Source of the DNA: Polytrichum commune
Taxonomy: Eukaryota; Streptophyta; Polytrichopsida; Polytrichales; Polytrichaceae
Assembly (NCBI GenBank): GCA_950295325.1
Contig: OX485806.1
Location: forward strand, 26,228,001-26,292,000
DNA: 64,000 bases
Direction of reading: 5' to 3'
Notes under the pieces: model-generated
Seen by the model: only the letters and a program-made list of their open reading frames with translations
What the model was told of the DNA's origin: nothing
Database searches by the model: none
Program-made: the position numbers and the translations under genes
Part shown: positions 45,385 to 58,641 of the stretch, one piece after another
Layout: every line of letters starts with the position of its first letter
Position numbering within the stretch: position 1 is the first letter of the stretch

Positions 45385-48300
45385 TCTTAAACTTCTTGGC
45401 CAACTTTGTTGTGCACACAATTTTGCTTGGATTTTACAGTAGTGAGTAGTCTCAAGAGAACGCAAAGAAAGGCTTTGCCAGTTTATTGTAAGTTCACATA
45501 TAGCTCCTGCCTGCAAGCACAAGGGGAGTTGAAACAGGGAAGTTGAGAAATTTTCCACTAAATTGATCTGTCAAGCTTGCAAATAGTGCACTTGAAGGGG
45601 GCTGTTAATTTCATCCTGGCAAGAGATACAGCAACCACATTCACCAGAGAACTTTAGCCATTTCAATTATCAGAATTTCTAGAGAATTGATCTGTTACCT
45701 CTTTTGTATAATAAACATGACCTTCTGAACTGGCTCTAGACACTGATTGCCTGTTTATTTGGTCCCTGGTCAGGAGGCCAGTCCTATCAGGAAAATGGAG
45801 TTTGATTGTTTATTTAATCATGCCACATGCACGTTCCCTCAATGTGTATATCGAGGTTTTGTGGATGAGCTTGTGGTGGCATATTCAAAAGTGAAAAGAC
45901 ATAAAGCGCTCAACTATGTCCAACCATGAGCTATGGAGAGGAGGCTTGAGGACAACAGGGAGAGGGAATCATCGTACATGAGCGTACCTCTCGCACTAAT
46001 TTAATATCATCACACTTCAATATCATGACACCCAAACAACCATTGAGGATTCACATATCTCCATGAAATTCAATTATATTGAAGCGTGTTGACAGATCTA
46101 TCCGTATTGTTTGAGGTAACCCAAAACTCTAAATTCTGAGAATATGTCCAATTTCACCTAAATTTGAGTCGCAAGAAGTGGCGACAAGTTGGTACCATTC
46201 ATCCTTCAAGAGGAGACAGAGACAACAATACTGTATTTGGTTGGATGCATGTGGAGGGAAGACATTCAACACCATTGTGGTCTTGCCATGAAGCACAATT
46301 TGGCAAGTAAGTTAGTAGAGGCACAAAGTTTTGCATCCAACTAATTGTAAGTGGGTGGTAATTGTAAGTTCACTTATGTGACATGGTTATGTTGAAGTCA
46401 CCCTGAAAGTTTTTATGCCAAGCTACGACTTAAGGTTCACGAACCTAATTCGATTACTTATCTTATTAGTCGGATACATGTAGTGGAGTGGTGTGTAATT
46501 AGATGTGGATCCAAGAACAGATGCCAAGTAATTACCAGATTATTATGCTTAATTACCCTGGTAAGCAGAATTTTTTATTTGATTAGACTAAATTGGGCTC
46601 AATTAGGTTCATTCAATTTAATTAGGCCTAATACACTTAATTAGTTTGAATATGTATGAATACTTGTGAGAGTAGAATGCATTAACTAAACTAAAATAAA
46701 TAAACTAATAATAGATTACTAACATAAATTTCATTTTCGAATGACAAAAGACCCTTTCAAATGGTAAGTCACATAAATTATAACCTCAATGCTGATTAGG
46801 ATTTTGTAATTTTTTTGACTTCCAAGTTAATTACATGATTTAATGACAGTTTCACTTCGGAAATGAAATCCTAATTAATTGCTTATTTACTAAGGGGAGG
46901 TGAACATATATTGGATTTTGGACCTTGAAAGTGAAGTGCACTCAATATGGGATTTGTGGACAAGTGGTATTCGAGAATGCAAAGGTTTTTATTCAATTTA
47001 AATTTTCAATAAATAAATTTTATTCCCAACGTGCGTGTGGGCGGGGTGGGCAACATTTTTTGGTCAGGGTCATAATTATTATTTTTTAAATTGGTGGGTG
47101 CCAAATGGTGGGCCCGGCCTTGACACCCCTTCTCCCTAAACCCGTGATGGGTCATAGCTAGTTGGGGCAGGGCCGATGCGGTTTGGCATGAGCTCTAGCC
47201 CCAACCAATTTGTTTATGTTGGATTGTTAAGCGAGAGTCACCACAAAATCACCTTATTGCGGGTCAAGATCTTTTATTAAATGAGGGTGTTGTTCCCCTT
47301 TTGTGGATCACTTCTTTACACCACCTCGTTGAGTAGATAGATCCCCAATTAACCATCATCATCAGTCAAAGTTGGTGCCCTACTGAAAGTGTTCCCGCAT
47401 CCTTCTTTACACCGTTATTATAAAACACCCAAAGGGGAGTTACTTCATACTCAATACCGCATATGATTAAGCACTTTCAAACAACGACTTACTTGATAGC
47501 ACCGTTACACTCACTTGTTGACAGCTCGAGAAATTCAAAATAGGTGTCAACAAAAGGAAGGTGTTACTTAAAAGCCTCAATACCTTATGCATAAGCAATG
47601 AGCATGGCTTAGTATCAACTTAGTACCTTAGTCATTGTACAAAAAATAATTCCACCTTGGAGCCTATCCATTTGGCTATAGTTAGTCACGGATTGAGATG
47701 AGGCCATCACAATAGCCATGGATCTAAGTAGCTGACCGGATGATTAGTCACCTGAACCTATCCCTACCAACAACCAAGCTCCATGGAAAGTGTAGTTTAG
47801 TGCCTTATATTTCAAGTTTGCACGCTCACCGAGTGTTCATGTAAAGGTGGCCTCAATATGATCTTATCATTTTCTCACGTTCCCTAAGGGTAGATGTGCC
47901 TTAGATGGATACTCTTTTTTAATCTGCACCCACTTCTCATAGGATATGAAACATGTGAATAAGGTAGAAATATATCATAACCTGTGAAAATAAGGCGATT
48001 CATTCGCATTGAAGATCTGGTCTGACAATCATGAGATGATTTTCCAAGATAGACGAGAAGGACTCGTGAAGAATGCAAGTTGTTTCGTATTTTTTTTGCC
48101 CTATACAAAAAAATGCTGCGATTTTTCAAAGTGGAAAGTTGTCCAAATCCCTACTCGTTCACTAGATTCTCCCTACACCGAACACGGTAATCCGCATTTC
48201 CATACCGAACATCGCCTAAATCGGTTACCTCGTGAGTACATTAACACTTGACTCCCATTGGCCACACTAAGTGTTCACACATTGAAGTTGCCACCGAGCC

Positions 48301-50249
48301 ATGATCGGTTTTAGAAATGGCAATTCACCATTATGACGGCGGTCTAGTGCACGGCTAGAGGGTGGTTAACGGGTTATGGTATTTCTACCTAAGTGCAAAA
48401 TGATTAGCAAATTGTGCATGTAGCCATTTGTCTCATGATTTTTGGAGTTCAATGAATGTTTTATTCATTATGAAAATGAAGGTTCTCGTGAGACTCTATA
48501 TGTTTGATCGTCCAATACTTCAATCATCTTCTGTTCAATTTCGTGCTCCAAGTTTCAATGTTTTGACTTCCAAATTAAAAGATTGGGATCTTATGATAAG
48601 GTACGTGCACCTGTTTTGGACAGTGTACCTAAACCATACACAATCTACGACATTCTTAGATTCTAAGCATGAGATGAAAACCAACCCTAGATTATGGTCA
48701 TATTAAGTACAATGTATGTAGTAAGTGCACATACTTTAATTTCCGAGTGAATTAAAGTTTCTGTTGATTGAGGCAAATGGGTGGTTCATTTCAAACATGC
48801 CTTGCTACATGACATTATTTGGAGTTTTTGAACTTCCGATGTCCAACCATCATTTTTTATCTTTAAAAATGATGGGATGCATAGTACAATTGAAAGGCTT
48901 TTTTTTATCTCACATGACGTGGGCTATGCGTTTGTGTATAATGCCTTCATCTCATTTTACAAGACAATGTATGAAATTCCAAGACAACATATGAGGTTAT
49001 GTATGAGGAGGCCTTTTCATTGGATCTTGAAAGACGACTTGTGGATGAGGCTAGGCAATGAATGGGAAGAACCGGCTGCTAGTTACAGATGAACTGGTTG
49101 AGTTTGAGAAATAATCGGTTGAAGTTCAAGACTTTAGGAAAATTACCGACCATTCTAGAGGAATTTATAGAATATACCCCAATTCAATAAAGAAGAACCA
49201 AAAAGATGTCGATGTGTAACTGGTTGGACTTGGAAACACTAGGCTCTGAGACGATTAGTAGTACATCATTAAATGATTTTGGAATGACTAGATGGAAATC
49301 AAAGAAAGTGGCATTGGACACTTGTCGCCATATGGCAGGTCATGCATGTCGTTGTGATTAACATGACACATCATTTTTTATTTCACACTACATCGTATGC
49401 CTAGTATGGTAGATTGAAGTTTATCGGGATGGAGGGTGAAACGCAAGGAAATTTTTTTGAGTCCTATAGAACTTCTATATTTGTAAAGTTTGCCTCTCCC
49501 ACATTAGGACTTACGAATGAATGCATGGTCAAAGAGTTTTTCCTCCTATTCTTTGCCTCACCTAAATTTAGTCTCAAATTTGTTTGATTTCTCTTTGGAA
49601 CATGTAAATCAAGCTTGGGAACTTATTGAGAGGCATGAGGTTAGTGGGCGTAGCATGTATATATCCCACAGAATTTGTTGCAGCACAAGACTTGAGAGTT
49701 TTTGACATACAAAATGCACCCTCAACCTATAAACTTCCTAGAATGCCATGTTTTGGCTTATTAATGACTATTGGAGGAAAATTCATCCAAAAGGAAGGTG
49801 TTGGGAAGATCACAATAGGCATCATCGTGTTCCTCATGAAATTTTATTGTCATATAGTGGTGATTCCATTCCAATAAAAAAACCCGGTTCTTCACAAGAG
49901 ACTTTCAAAGTCAAGAACGAGTTAACTTTTCCCTTGGTTGATAGGTTATTATATATAATATATAATAACTTATAATTAAAATCTTATTATTATTGAAAGT
50001 TGACATTCTTTATGAACTCTTTTCTTTATCTCAAAGTGCTTATTTATTCTTAGAATAACCTTGAAAGTTTGGACCATAATTTCCTTACATACAATATATT
50101 TATCACAAATTCTCGACGTTGAATGATTCTAAATTGATTAGGAAAAAATAATGAAATTTACTAAATATTTCTACCATGCTGAGGTAATCTTAAAATCATT
50201 AGCAACAACTTTACTTTCAAGTACAATCAAAATTTGAGGTTTAAAAGGC
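45385..50249. other. Intergenic DNA with dispersed repeats
   Basis: No gene is supported. The stretch 45385-45900 is the MAK16 trailer. A short dispersed-repeat copy lies at about 46455-46535. The region 47150-48420 has the look of decayed LTR or transposon DNA but no matching partner here. A repeat shared with 62.3 kb occupies 49055-49240. Confidence 0.45.
49055..49240 (+). repeat. Dispersed repeat, direct copy
   Basis: It matches the reverse complement of 62262-62445, sharing GGTTGAGTTTGAGAAATAA, GGTTGAAGTTCAAGACTT and GTAACTGGTTGG in the same order and spacing. The decayed frame has remnants such as LVEFEK. It is probably a piece of an old transposon. Confidence 0.75.
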
Positions 50250-50252
50250 TTA

Positions 50253-50628
50253 GGGCAAGCCCAGTGACCCTGCATTTGCGCTTTCTCATCCGCGATGTGG
50301 ATGCAGATGCAGTACACTGGCCCAGTCACCCTGCTATACCCTAAAATTGGATGTAAAGTAATACAGGAAGTGTAGAACTCCCTGCATTTCGGCGAGATAT
50401 GTAGGGAGCCTACTATCAGCTAAGGACAAACAACTTCATGGCGACTTTTAACTAAAGACAGCTCAATATGGTAGGGCCGCAAAAAACTACAAATCATTTT
50501 AGAGGAAATTATTTGGTAGTAAGGTAGAATGAGTGGCAGTTTTGCATGGATCTGCATCTGCATTATGGGTGGAGGCCACTTTTCATTCCGGGATGCAGAT
50601 GCAGATCCAAGAATGATTGGGCTTGCTC
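50253..50628. mobile_element. PIF/Harbinger-type MITE, 376 bp
   Basis: The ends GGGCAAGCCCAGT and, in reverse complement, GAGCAAGCCCAAT form a 13-bp TIR. A TTA direct repeat flanks both sides (50250-50252 and 50629-50631), the usual 3-bp TSD of PIF/Harbinger elements. Inside, GATGCAGATGCAG-like words occur near both ends in inverted orientation. Confidence 0.82.
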
Positions 50629-51229
50629 TTAGTATTTAGATAAACTAATGAAACAACGATATTCTCTAGGAAGTTGGGGGTTAATTAATAACGAATGGTT
50701 GCTCCCGACCTTTTAAAGATAGCTTTATTGTTGGGCACAAGCTATGTAGAAGAATTCAAAAATTTGTTACATTGGTTTGGGTGGGCTCTAATTGGTTGAA
50801 GGAGAGACCAATCCTTGCAATGTGCAATGATTGGAGACTTTAGCCTTATGGTGAATTCCATCGCCATTTCCAAGCCACAAATCCTGCCTACGTTGGGGGT
50901 CGAACACGCACCTTTCATATTTTCCTAAAGCCCCCCGACCCTGGTTCCGAACCTTATCTTCAGCCCCCCCGAGCCTGAGCCCTCCTGGCCCGGAGCGTTA
51001 CCCACCGTTTTCGCATCGTTTACCGACCCCGCGTGAACTGCAGCCCCTGCCGAGCCTCAGGCCCGGGTCTCGGTTCAGGGCTGCTTCCGGGCCGCTTCCT
51101 CCGCCCCGTGGTTTCCGAGCCTCACGCCAAGCCTGTGACCTGAGCCTCAACCGAACCTCAGGCTCGGGGGTCTCCTCCTTCCTTCCCCTGGCGTCATGCA
51201 GCTACATTCCTGAGGCGAGGACCATCGCA

Positions 51230-52262
51230 CCGACGCATTTGCAGCTCCAATCTCCTCAGAATTACGCAAGGGCAGGTGCATTTCATTTCCTATTCGATGT
51301 TTCTTTGTATTATCTTTCTTTCAAGCCATGTGTCACCTCCTATGGTGCAGAATTGAGGAAATTTGAGACAATCTCAGCTTTCGTACCTTCGAGAAAATCA
51401 ACTGTACAGATCTTTACCTACAAGAAATTCAATTGCATCTCCCCGTTTTCCTTTTGTTTGAAGCTCTGTATTCCCTGTCATGGTGTGGAGCTGAGAATTC
51501 GCAACATTTTTACAAACGCGTGAAGCGCTCTAGGTAGACACTCGGCTGTACAGATCTTAGAAAGATGAAAGAAGCCTGCGGTCGATTGTCTTTCTTAATT
51601 TTCCTTCTTTTCAATCCATGTGGCTACTCCTTTGGCGCCGAATTGAGAAATTGAGGGACAAGTTTCACAGGTTTCACAAGTTTCGCATAGAAACTGGCCT
51701 GTACAGGTGTTTGCATGAAGGAAGTCAATTATGTAATGGAAGCGGTGTTATTCTTGATCTAGTGTATTTGGAGCCATTCTCAGTGCGACTACTAGATTTT
51801 CTGCGCACTTGACTTCGACTGAGGTTTGATCGGCTTTAGAAGAAGTTCATCTTTTGTCGATTTCCTCGCATTCTGTAGTAATGTGAACGGTGGAGGGATA
51901 TCCTGTCATTTGAAACAAGTGTTTCTGAAAGAAATTTGAGGTAACCACGGGGAATTTGTAACGACGCATGAACTGCTCTAGAAACTGGACTGTACAGGTG
52001 TTTGCATGAAGGAAAGCAAATGTAATTTGGAAATTCGCAATGGAAGTGATATTATTCTAGATCTAGTTTACATGGAGCCATTCTCAGTACGATTACTAGA
52101 TTTGCTGCGCATTTGACTTCGTCTAACTTGGTACGATCGTCTGTAGAAGAAGTTCATCTTTGTCGATTTCCTCTCATTGTGTAGTAATGTGAACGGTGAA
52201 GGATATCCTGTCAGTTGCAACGAGTGTCTTTGGAAGCAATTTGAGTTAACCGAGGGGGAAGT
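51230..52262 (+). repeat. Tandemly duplicated 5' flank/leader of the FBPase gene
   Basis: Two long copies run at about 51690-51980 and 51981-52262 (period 291 bp), sharing the CTGTACAGGTGTTTGCATGA anchor, ATTCTTGATCTAG, GGAGCCATTCTCAGT and GTAGTAATGTGAACGGTG. Two older, shorter copies of the front part lie near 51290-51410 and 51500-51690, with CTGTACAGATCTT. The last copy ends about 120 bp before the FBPase start codon, so it includes promoter or leader sequence. Confidence 0.82.
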
Positions 52263-52385
52263 TGAGACTATAACGAAGACGGAATGTTAAAGAGCCTTCG
52301 TGTGTGTATTTTAATTATTTGTCTCGTTTGTTGTACTAGGTCATAAGAAAGTGAACATCCTGAAGGAGGTGCAAAGCTCGTAGCC

Positions 52386-55300
52386 ATGGATCACGCCGCA
52401 GACGCCATGCGGACGGACCTGATGACTATCACTAGGTTCGTTCTCAATGAACAAAGCAAGTTCCCAGAGGCCCGTGGCGACCTTACGATTTTGCTCAACA
52501 ATATCGTGCTCGGTTGCAAATTTGTGTGCTCTTCTGTCAGCAAGGTCTGTTCCTCTATTGTAAACTCCTTGACAAAGTGCATTCTGTAGCTCCTATGCAT
52601 GTGCAAATTGGAAGTCTTTAAGTCGGATGACACCATTTGAGGGAGGTAATGATCAAGCTTCCACTTGCCGATAACAAATAACCTTGTGAATATATTCTAA
52701 AGTCCAATGCTATTTACTACAAGCGAGTATCGTGCTCGGCTGCAAATTTGTGTGCTCCTCTGTTAGCAAGGTCTGGTCCTTTCCCTATAGTAAGCTTTGT
52801 GATAAAGTGCATCCTGTAGCTCCTATGCATGTGCAAATTGGAAGGCTCTGAGTTGGACGACGCCATTTGCGTGAGAGGGAGTGATCAAGCTTCCGCTTGT
52901 CCATAACGTAAGAGCTTGTGAATGTATTCTAGAGTTCATTGCTATTCACTACAAGTGAGATGTTGTAGTTTTGACCCTTTCAATCTCAGGTTCACCTCCT
53001 TTTTTGCATTTGATATTCATCCTAGGTGTAGACCTTGATTTCACCTTCGGAGATTTTATCCGTGTTGGAAATTTTTCAATGCAGAGGATGTATATAACCT
53101 CTCAGGGTAGGATTCATCTGTTTTTTCGTAATATTGGCAGTCGACATTATGACCACCACCTATCAGTGACAAGAGTGTTTTGTTTCTGGATTGTTAGTTG
53201 CTGTGTTAAGTGATGAAGCCAGTTGCAAAACTTGGTCAAAATTGGAGTAGGCGAAATTGAAAATTCCTTTTTGGGTTTTACACTTTGAAAGTGGTTCGGC
53301 CCTATCAATCTCATTTCCAATCCCTGTTCGCCCTGTAGGATAATCCAGCCAGAGCAACATGAATGTACCCAAGATGTTGTAGTGTGTTTTGTGGATCATT
53401 TTGGTTCTCCTAAGGTTCATGTCTGAGGTTCTGTTGACACTGGGAGTTAGCAATTTCACAGTTCAATAAGACCATAGAGATCTGTAAGGCACTCAGGTAC
53501 CAATCTGCATCGAAAGGACGAACCATTTCAGATAACACCAACGGTTTTGGGTCTCAGCAGAATACAACAAATATGTGACACCAATTATTATGGGTTCACG
53601 CGTCATTGACATCATATTGTCAGGTGAAAATGAGTTTCAACACTTAAATCATGTCGGTAAGGTGGTGACAGTATAAATTGGTGTCCACCACTCTAGTGGA
53701 GAAATGACAAGTAGGGAGTGTTCATGCAAAGTACGTCAGCCTTCTAGATAAATTACAGAAGTGGGCTACTATATAGAGAGTCGACTAAGCTCAGCACACT
53801 AGAAAGGAGTGGAAATCAGAGGCAGATCTGGTACACTGCCGTATGTAAACATTCGGATGTCAGCAGTCTGATTTAGGTGTCTTTCTCAACCTCTCTTGAA
53901 TTTTAAAGGTAGAGATAGTTTGGGAGCTGAAGGTATATCTTAATGGCTGTACAGGCAGGGTTGGCGAAGCTTCTTGGTGTGGCTGGAGAAACAAATGTTC
54001 AGGTAAGAAAGAGTACTTCACATATCCTCTGTGAGTTGCAGAAGCATACCAACAACACACGTTCATTCAAGTGTAGGCTTTATGCCTATCCTATTCAATC
54101 AAATGACTAGTTGTTACATAGCATTCCCTGACAACTTGTTTTCATACCTACTCGGTATTGTAAGAAGCGTTGTTCTTCAAACTTATGGTTGTTGGATGTA
54201 CATAGGCCTATGAGCATTGAATTTGTAGAGAACCTGTTCTTATAATCTCTTGAAGTATCTCACCAGAAGGACTTTGGAGAATGCAGGGAGAGGAGCAGAA
54301 GAAGCTCGATGTGTTGTCCAACGATGTCTTCATCAATGCTCTTGTGAGCAGCGGACGCACAGTAAGAAGCGGACCTTTCTTAGCTGTATTTCCTGACTCT
54401 CTTAACTGTTTACTATGATTCCCTTTCAAAGTCTGCAGTGTGCTCATGTCGTGAGCACTTTTCTGCAGAACGTACTCGTTTCTGAAGAGAATGAAGAACC
54501 AATTATTGTGGAAGCTTCAAAGAGAGGAAGGTAGGTACACTGAAAGCATCTCTGAATTGCCATATATGTATAGTGGTTCTCATTGCAGTTTCCATTTGTT
54601 AACAGTGGAAGAAGCTCAATTTACTCATAAAGGCATGTCTTACATTTACGTTCCTCTCTTTACTTTTGTAGGTATTGTGTTGTTTTCGACCCACTGGATG
54701 GGTCGTCCAACATTGACTGTGGTGTCTCCATCGGAACGGTATATTTTATCACCACATCGTTGCATATTTTCTTATGTCTTTGGTTTTCTATGTGAAACGA
54801 TAGAACAACAACGGCTAATACAGTTCTTTTTAGGAAACCCATATGATAAGGTGCAGAGCAATCAGGAGCTTCTGGAAGCATTATTGTGCATGCAAAGCTT
54901 TTCTGGGCACGTTGTACATGGAATACACAAATCTTAAGCAATTTTCTTCCAGAAAAGAACAATTTCAAAATAAATATCTATCTGAGGAAACACTCAGAAC
55001 TATCAGCACAGTCGTTTCCAAATTATTGGTAGGGAGATAGGGCCTGTTCAAAAATTAGGCCACTACTTCATGGACGTTTAAGTTATCGGAGGTTACACAT
55101 CTTGTTCAGAGATGCTCGGAAAAATTTATCATATCAACTTTATCTGCATGTGCTGGGCAATTAATTACCCCTTTAACCTTGTGTGAACAGATTTTTGGAA
55201 TTTACATGCTCAAGGAGGGTGTCCATGGTACGGTTGAGCATCTGTTACAGCCTGGATCCACAATGATTGCTGCAGGGTACTGTATGTATGGCAGCTCTTG

Positions 55301-57696
55301 CACAGTAAGGATCTAACCTCTCTGGAAGAGGATGTAGTCAGGGAGTGAACTAATGAGTCCAGAGCACGAATTTCTTTTAAAAAGGTGACAAGATGGATCA
55401 TCTTTGGCGTTTAAGGATGGGCAGAATGGATAACTTGTTTATTGGAATAACTTGCATTGTACTGAAGGATGTACTAGATTCAAGTGATGTCACTTAGGAG
55501 AAACATTGTGTTTTTTTTTAATGTACTCAACTTTTGAAAACTTACAGAAGAGATTGTTTCGCAGCTGGTGCTGAGCACAGGTAGCGGAGTAAATGGCTTC
55601 ACCCTCGATCCATCTCTCGGAGAGTTTATCTTGACACATCCAAATATCAAGGTACAGATACTGTCCTCAGGTTACGAAAATTTATCATTTTTTCACATAG
55701 AATGTCTAGTAGCCATTCAACTCCTGAGAAAGTGATAGTGATCACATAATGAACGAAATAACCAGAGAAATCTCGTTTATTCAATCTCTCAATGGTGGTT
55801 TTCATGTGCTTCACTATAAAAACTAGACTCTAAATTAAATTGGCTAAGGTCCCGTGTACATATTACACCACAGGTGCAAGCTGACTTAATCTTGAGAGTA
55901 TGACTCTGCAAGCAGTGATCTTTATGGAGGTTTTTTGAATTTCCCTAAGATCACTCTACCTGATGGTGGTGATTGCTTGTTGATCTGTATCTAAATGGCT
56001 ATCAGCTTTTGACGCCCACATGAAGTGTCAATAAGTGCTCATGAACTGATAGATTCCTAATCTACATGCAGATTCCCAAGAAGGGCAAAATCTACTCTGT
56101 AAATGAAGGAAATGCCAAGAACTGGGACAAGCCAACAACAAAGTACGTTCAGATTCATTCCTTGCAATGCAGATTTTCATATTTTGGTAACTTCATTTCA
56201 AAATCAAGGTTCATTTCTAAAGATAGTTTCCAGATTATTTAAAATTACAATTTTGATCAATTAGACAAGTGCAACAATGTCCAGGCCTTTTGAATCATGA
56301 TGTGCTGAACCTGTTCGTTTTCTTACGTCTAAAGAGAAGAGGGCTTGTGATGGAAGCTTTGCTTCTTTTACCACCCTTTGACATGTTGCACTTTTTACTG
56401 CTGACAGGTATGTTGAGAATGCTAAGTTCCCAACAGACGGGTCATCGCCCAAGTCTCTCAGATACATTGGCAGGTAATTACACATCAATGTGCATATTTT
56501 TGCTAGCTCACATTTAGAACATGTTCTGGGTGATGAAACTTGAGGGATTTGTAACATATTCTGAAGTGTGCATTGCTCTGGTCAGCTTAAGCAGATTTCT
56601 CACGTAGAGCTTACAATGTGTTTAGATGAAGTGATTTGATTTCTTTTCTGACGATGGTCTATACCGGGGGACAGTATGGTTGCAGATGTACATAGAACGC
56701 TGTTGTATGGTGGTATCTTCATGTACCCTGCAGACAAGAAAAGCCCCAAGGGCAAGTTGAGGTAGTTCAGCCTTTCCACTTGAATGTCACCAAGCCAGTT
56801 GTTCTGGCTGGCTGGTTGGTTGGCTAATCCATGCATCATGTACTCTTCCGGTTAATAGCAAGATATTGGATTTATTCAAATACCTAGTGATTTATAACCA
56901 GAAATTCTAACTTGCTGACTAGAATTATATTATGAGATTGCTAGTTATGTCATCGATCGTACAACGTTCTCATAGCAGCTAGGAGCATGTTGTATTTTCT
57001 GTGCACCAGTTATTGTTATTTGTTGCGAGGTTTCTATTTTCTCATCTGCATATGGGACAATGAATCAACTGATTATTGTCTTCAGTGTTTCACCAGATTT
57101 GTAAATCTCTTATCTCCACTTATCTGAGAATCATATTTTGCTCCATGTGTCTAGTGTTGTACTGATTTCAGCACCTGTTGCAGGGTGCTATATGAGGTAT
57201 TCCCAATGTCATTCTTGATGGAGCAAGCCGGCGGTCAAGCATTCACTGGCAAGCAACGGGTATGTTCCTTACCTTTAGGGCCATCATGCTATCGTCATGA
57301 TCCACATGTCTATTGTAAAGATCGGAGAAGAGGTTTTTGCAGTATGTATTTGCTCTATTTGGATGGTTTGTTATGAAATGTTGTGTGGCACACAATGCAA
57401 CAAGGGATTTCCCAACATTTGACCACAAAACTCGTGGAGTTGAAGTAAATAAATTTTGAAGGAAGAACTTTGTGTATTATCAGCAAGAACGTGCTATAGA
57501 TTACTCTACATGCTCTCCAAAGGAAAGGCTAATTTTGAAGTGGCAACAGACTTTGATAGGCATCTCATAGTTTCTTCATGCAATGCAGGCACTTGACCTT
57601 ATCCCTGAGAAGATTCACGACAGGTCACCCATTTTCTTGGGAAGCTACGATGATGTGGAAGAGATCAAGCGTTTGTACGCAGCCGAGACGGCTTAA
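52386..57696 (+). CDS. CYFBP: Cytosolic fructose-1,6-bisphosphatase
   Basis: It hydrolyses fructose-1,6-bisphosphate to fructose-6-phosphate, a regulated step of cytosolic sucrose synthesis. Twelve exons (52386-52544, 53955-54002, 54287-54361, 54469-54530, 54672-54738, 55191-55304, 55565-55651, 56072-56142, 56408-56473, 56675-56761, 57184-57259, 57589-57696) join in phase to give 339 aa; Arabidopsis has 341. It begins [20 protein letters not shown] with no transit peptide. Metal and substrate motifs are [32 protein letters not shown]-like [20 protein letters not shown] and [19 protein letters not shown]. The redox-regulatory insert of the plastid isoform is absent. Intron 1 contains a duplicated piece of exon 1. 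Confidence 0.97.
52502..52955 (+). repeat. Direct duplication of exon 1 end plus intron 1 start (FBPase)
   Basis: The two copies, 52502-52723 and 52728-52955, are 226 bp apart. Each contains TATCGTGCTCGG through GTTAGCAAG|GTCTG, that is, the last 14 codons of exon 1 and its splice donor. The second copy (pseudo-exon 52728-52770) keeps the same frame and a good donor but has no obvious acceptor before it. Confidence 0.9.
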
Positions 57697-58610
57697 GAAG
57701 TTGGATGAAATGTTTTTAAACATGATGTACAAGATCTAAGTCATTTTCTGATCTGGTGCAAGAACGCTGTAGTTTTTTTCATTTTTCTTTTTTTGGGGGT
57801 TCAGGTACTAGCTGGCAAGAGATGCTTCCAGTTTCAGGAAGAGCTAATGCTCTCTAATTTTGCAACTGCAATCGCTTTGTAAGTTGTACATTTTGTGTGT
57901 CCCTCCGTATGCATGTATGAGGGGACTGCCACTTTTTCAAGTAATGTATTGCAATTTTGAGAACTCGTTCTATGGAAGGAGACATTGTTTCTTTGTCCGG
58001 AGAGGCAGGAACTCGTGGACCGAATCAGGTGCACAGGTTAAAGTGTTCACTGCAGTTTTGCAAAAGCCCTTGATTTTATAATCTGCAAACGATCATGTAA
58101 TTTTTATATATTAATCGTGTCTTCTTCATTTGCAAGTATGTTCATTACATTTGTAGAATGCTTTCTACTTTCTTCTACTTCCCAACCAATAGGTATTTTA
58201 AAGCCTAGAACAGAAGGCTCTAAAGTTACAAGAGACAATCTCTCCCCAATTGCACGTTTCCTGAATTGTGTTTTATGGTGGCATTTCAACACACAGAACC
58301 TCACAATAACATCTAAAGGAGTTCCATGGTATATATCTAATCTTTGTGGGGAAAGTAAGAGGGAGGGGGAGAGGTTCCAATGTAGAGCTTTTAGTGCTTT
58401 GACAAGCCCTTGGGGTCCAAAGGTCTTGTGACAAGTCCATTGGGTGTGGGGTATCCAATTCTCTCCATTTGGTGGGGGCACATGAGTGGGCTTGAGAAAT
58501 ATGAAAAATTAACAAAATGTGTCCATGATGGTTTTCAACCTTCAAAGCATGTGGGACCTCAATGTATGGCCATATACGCAATCTATACGGGCTTCACCAA
58601 GTTCATAAAT

Positions 58611-58641
<31 letters not shown>

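Noticed and set aside
47150-48420. Possible LTR or retroelement remnant
   Set aside because: The texture is suggestive, but there is no paired copy, no TSD and no coding motif.
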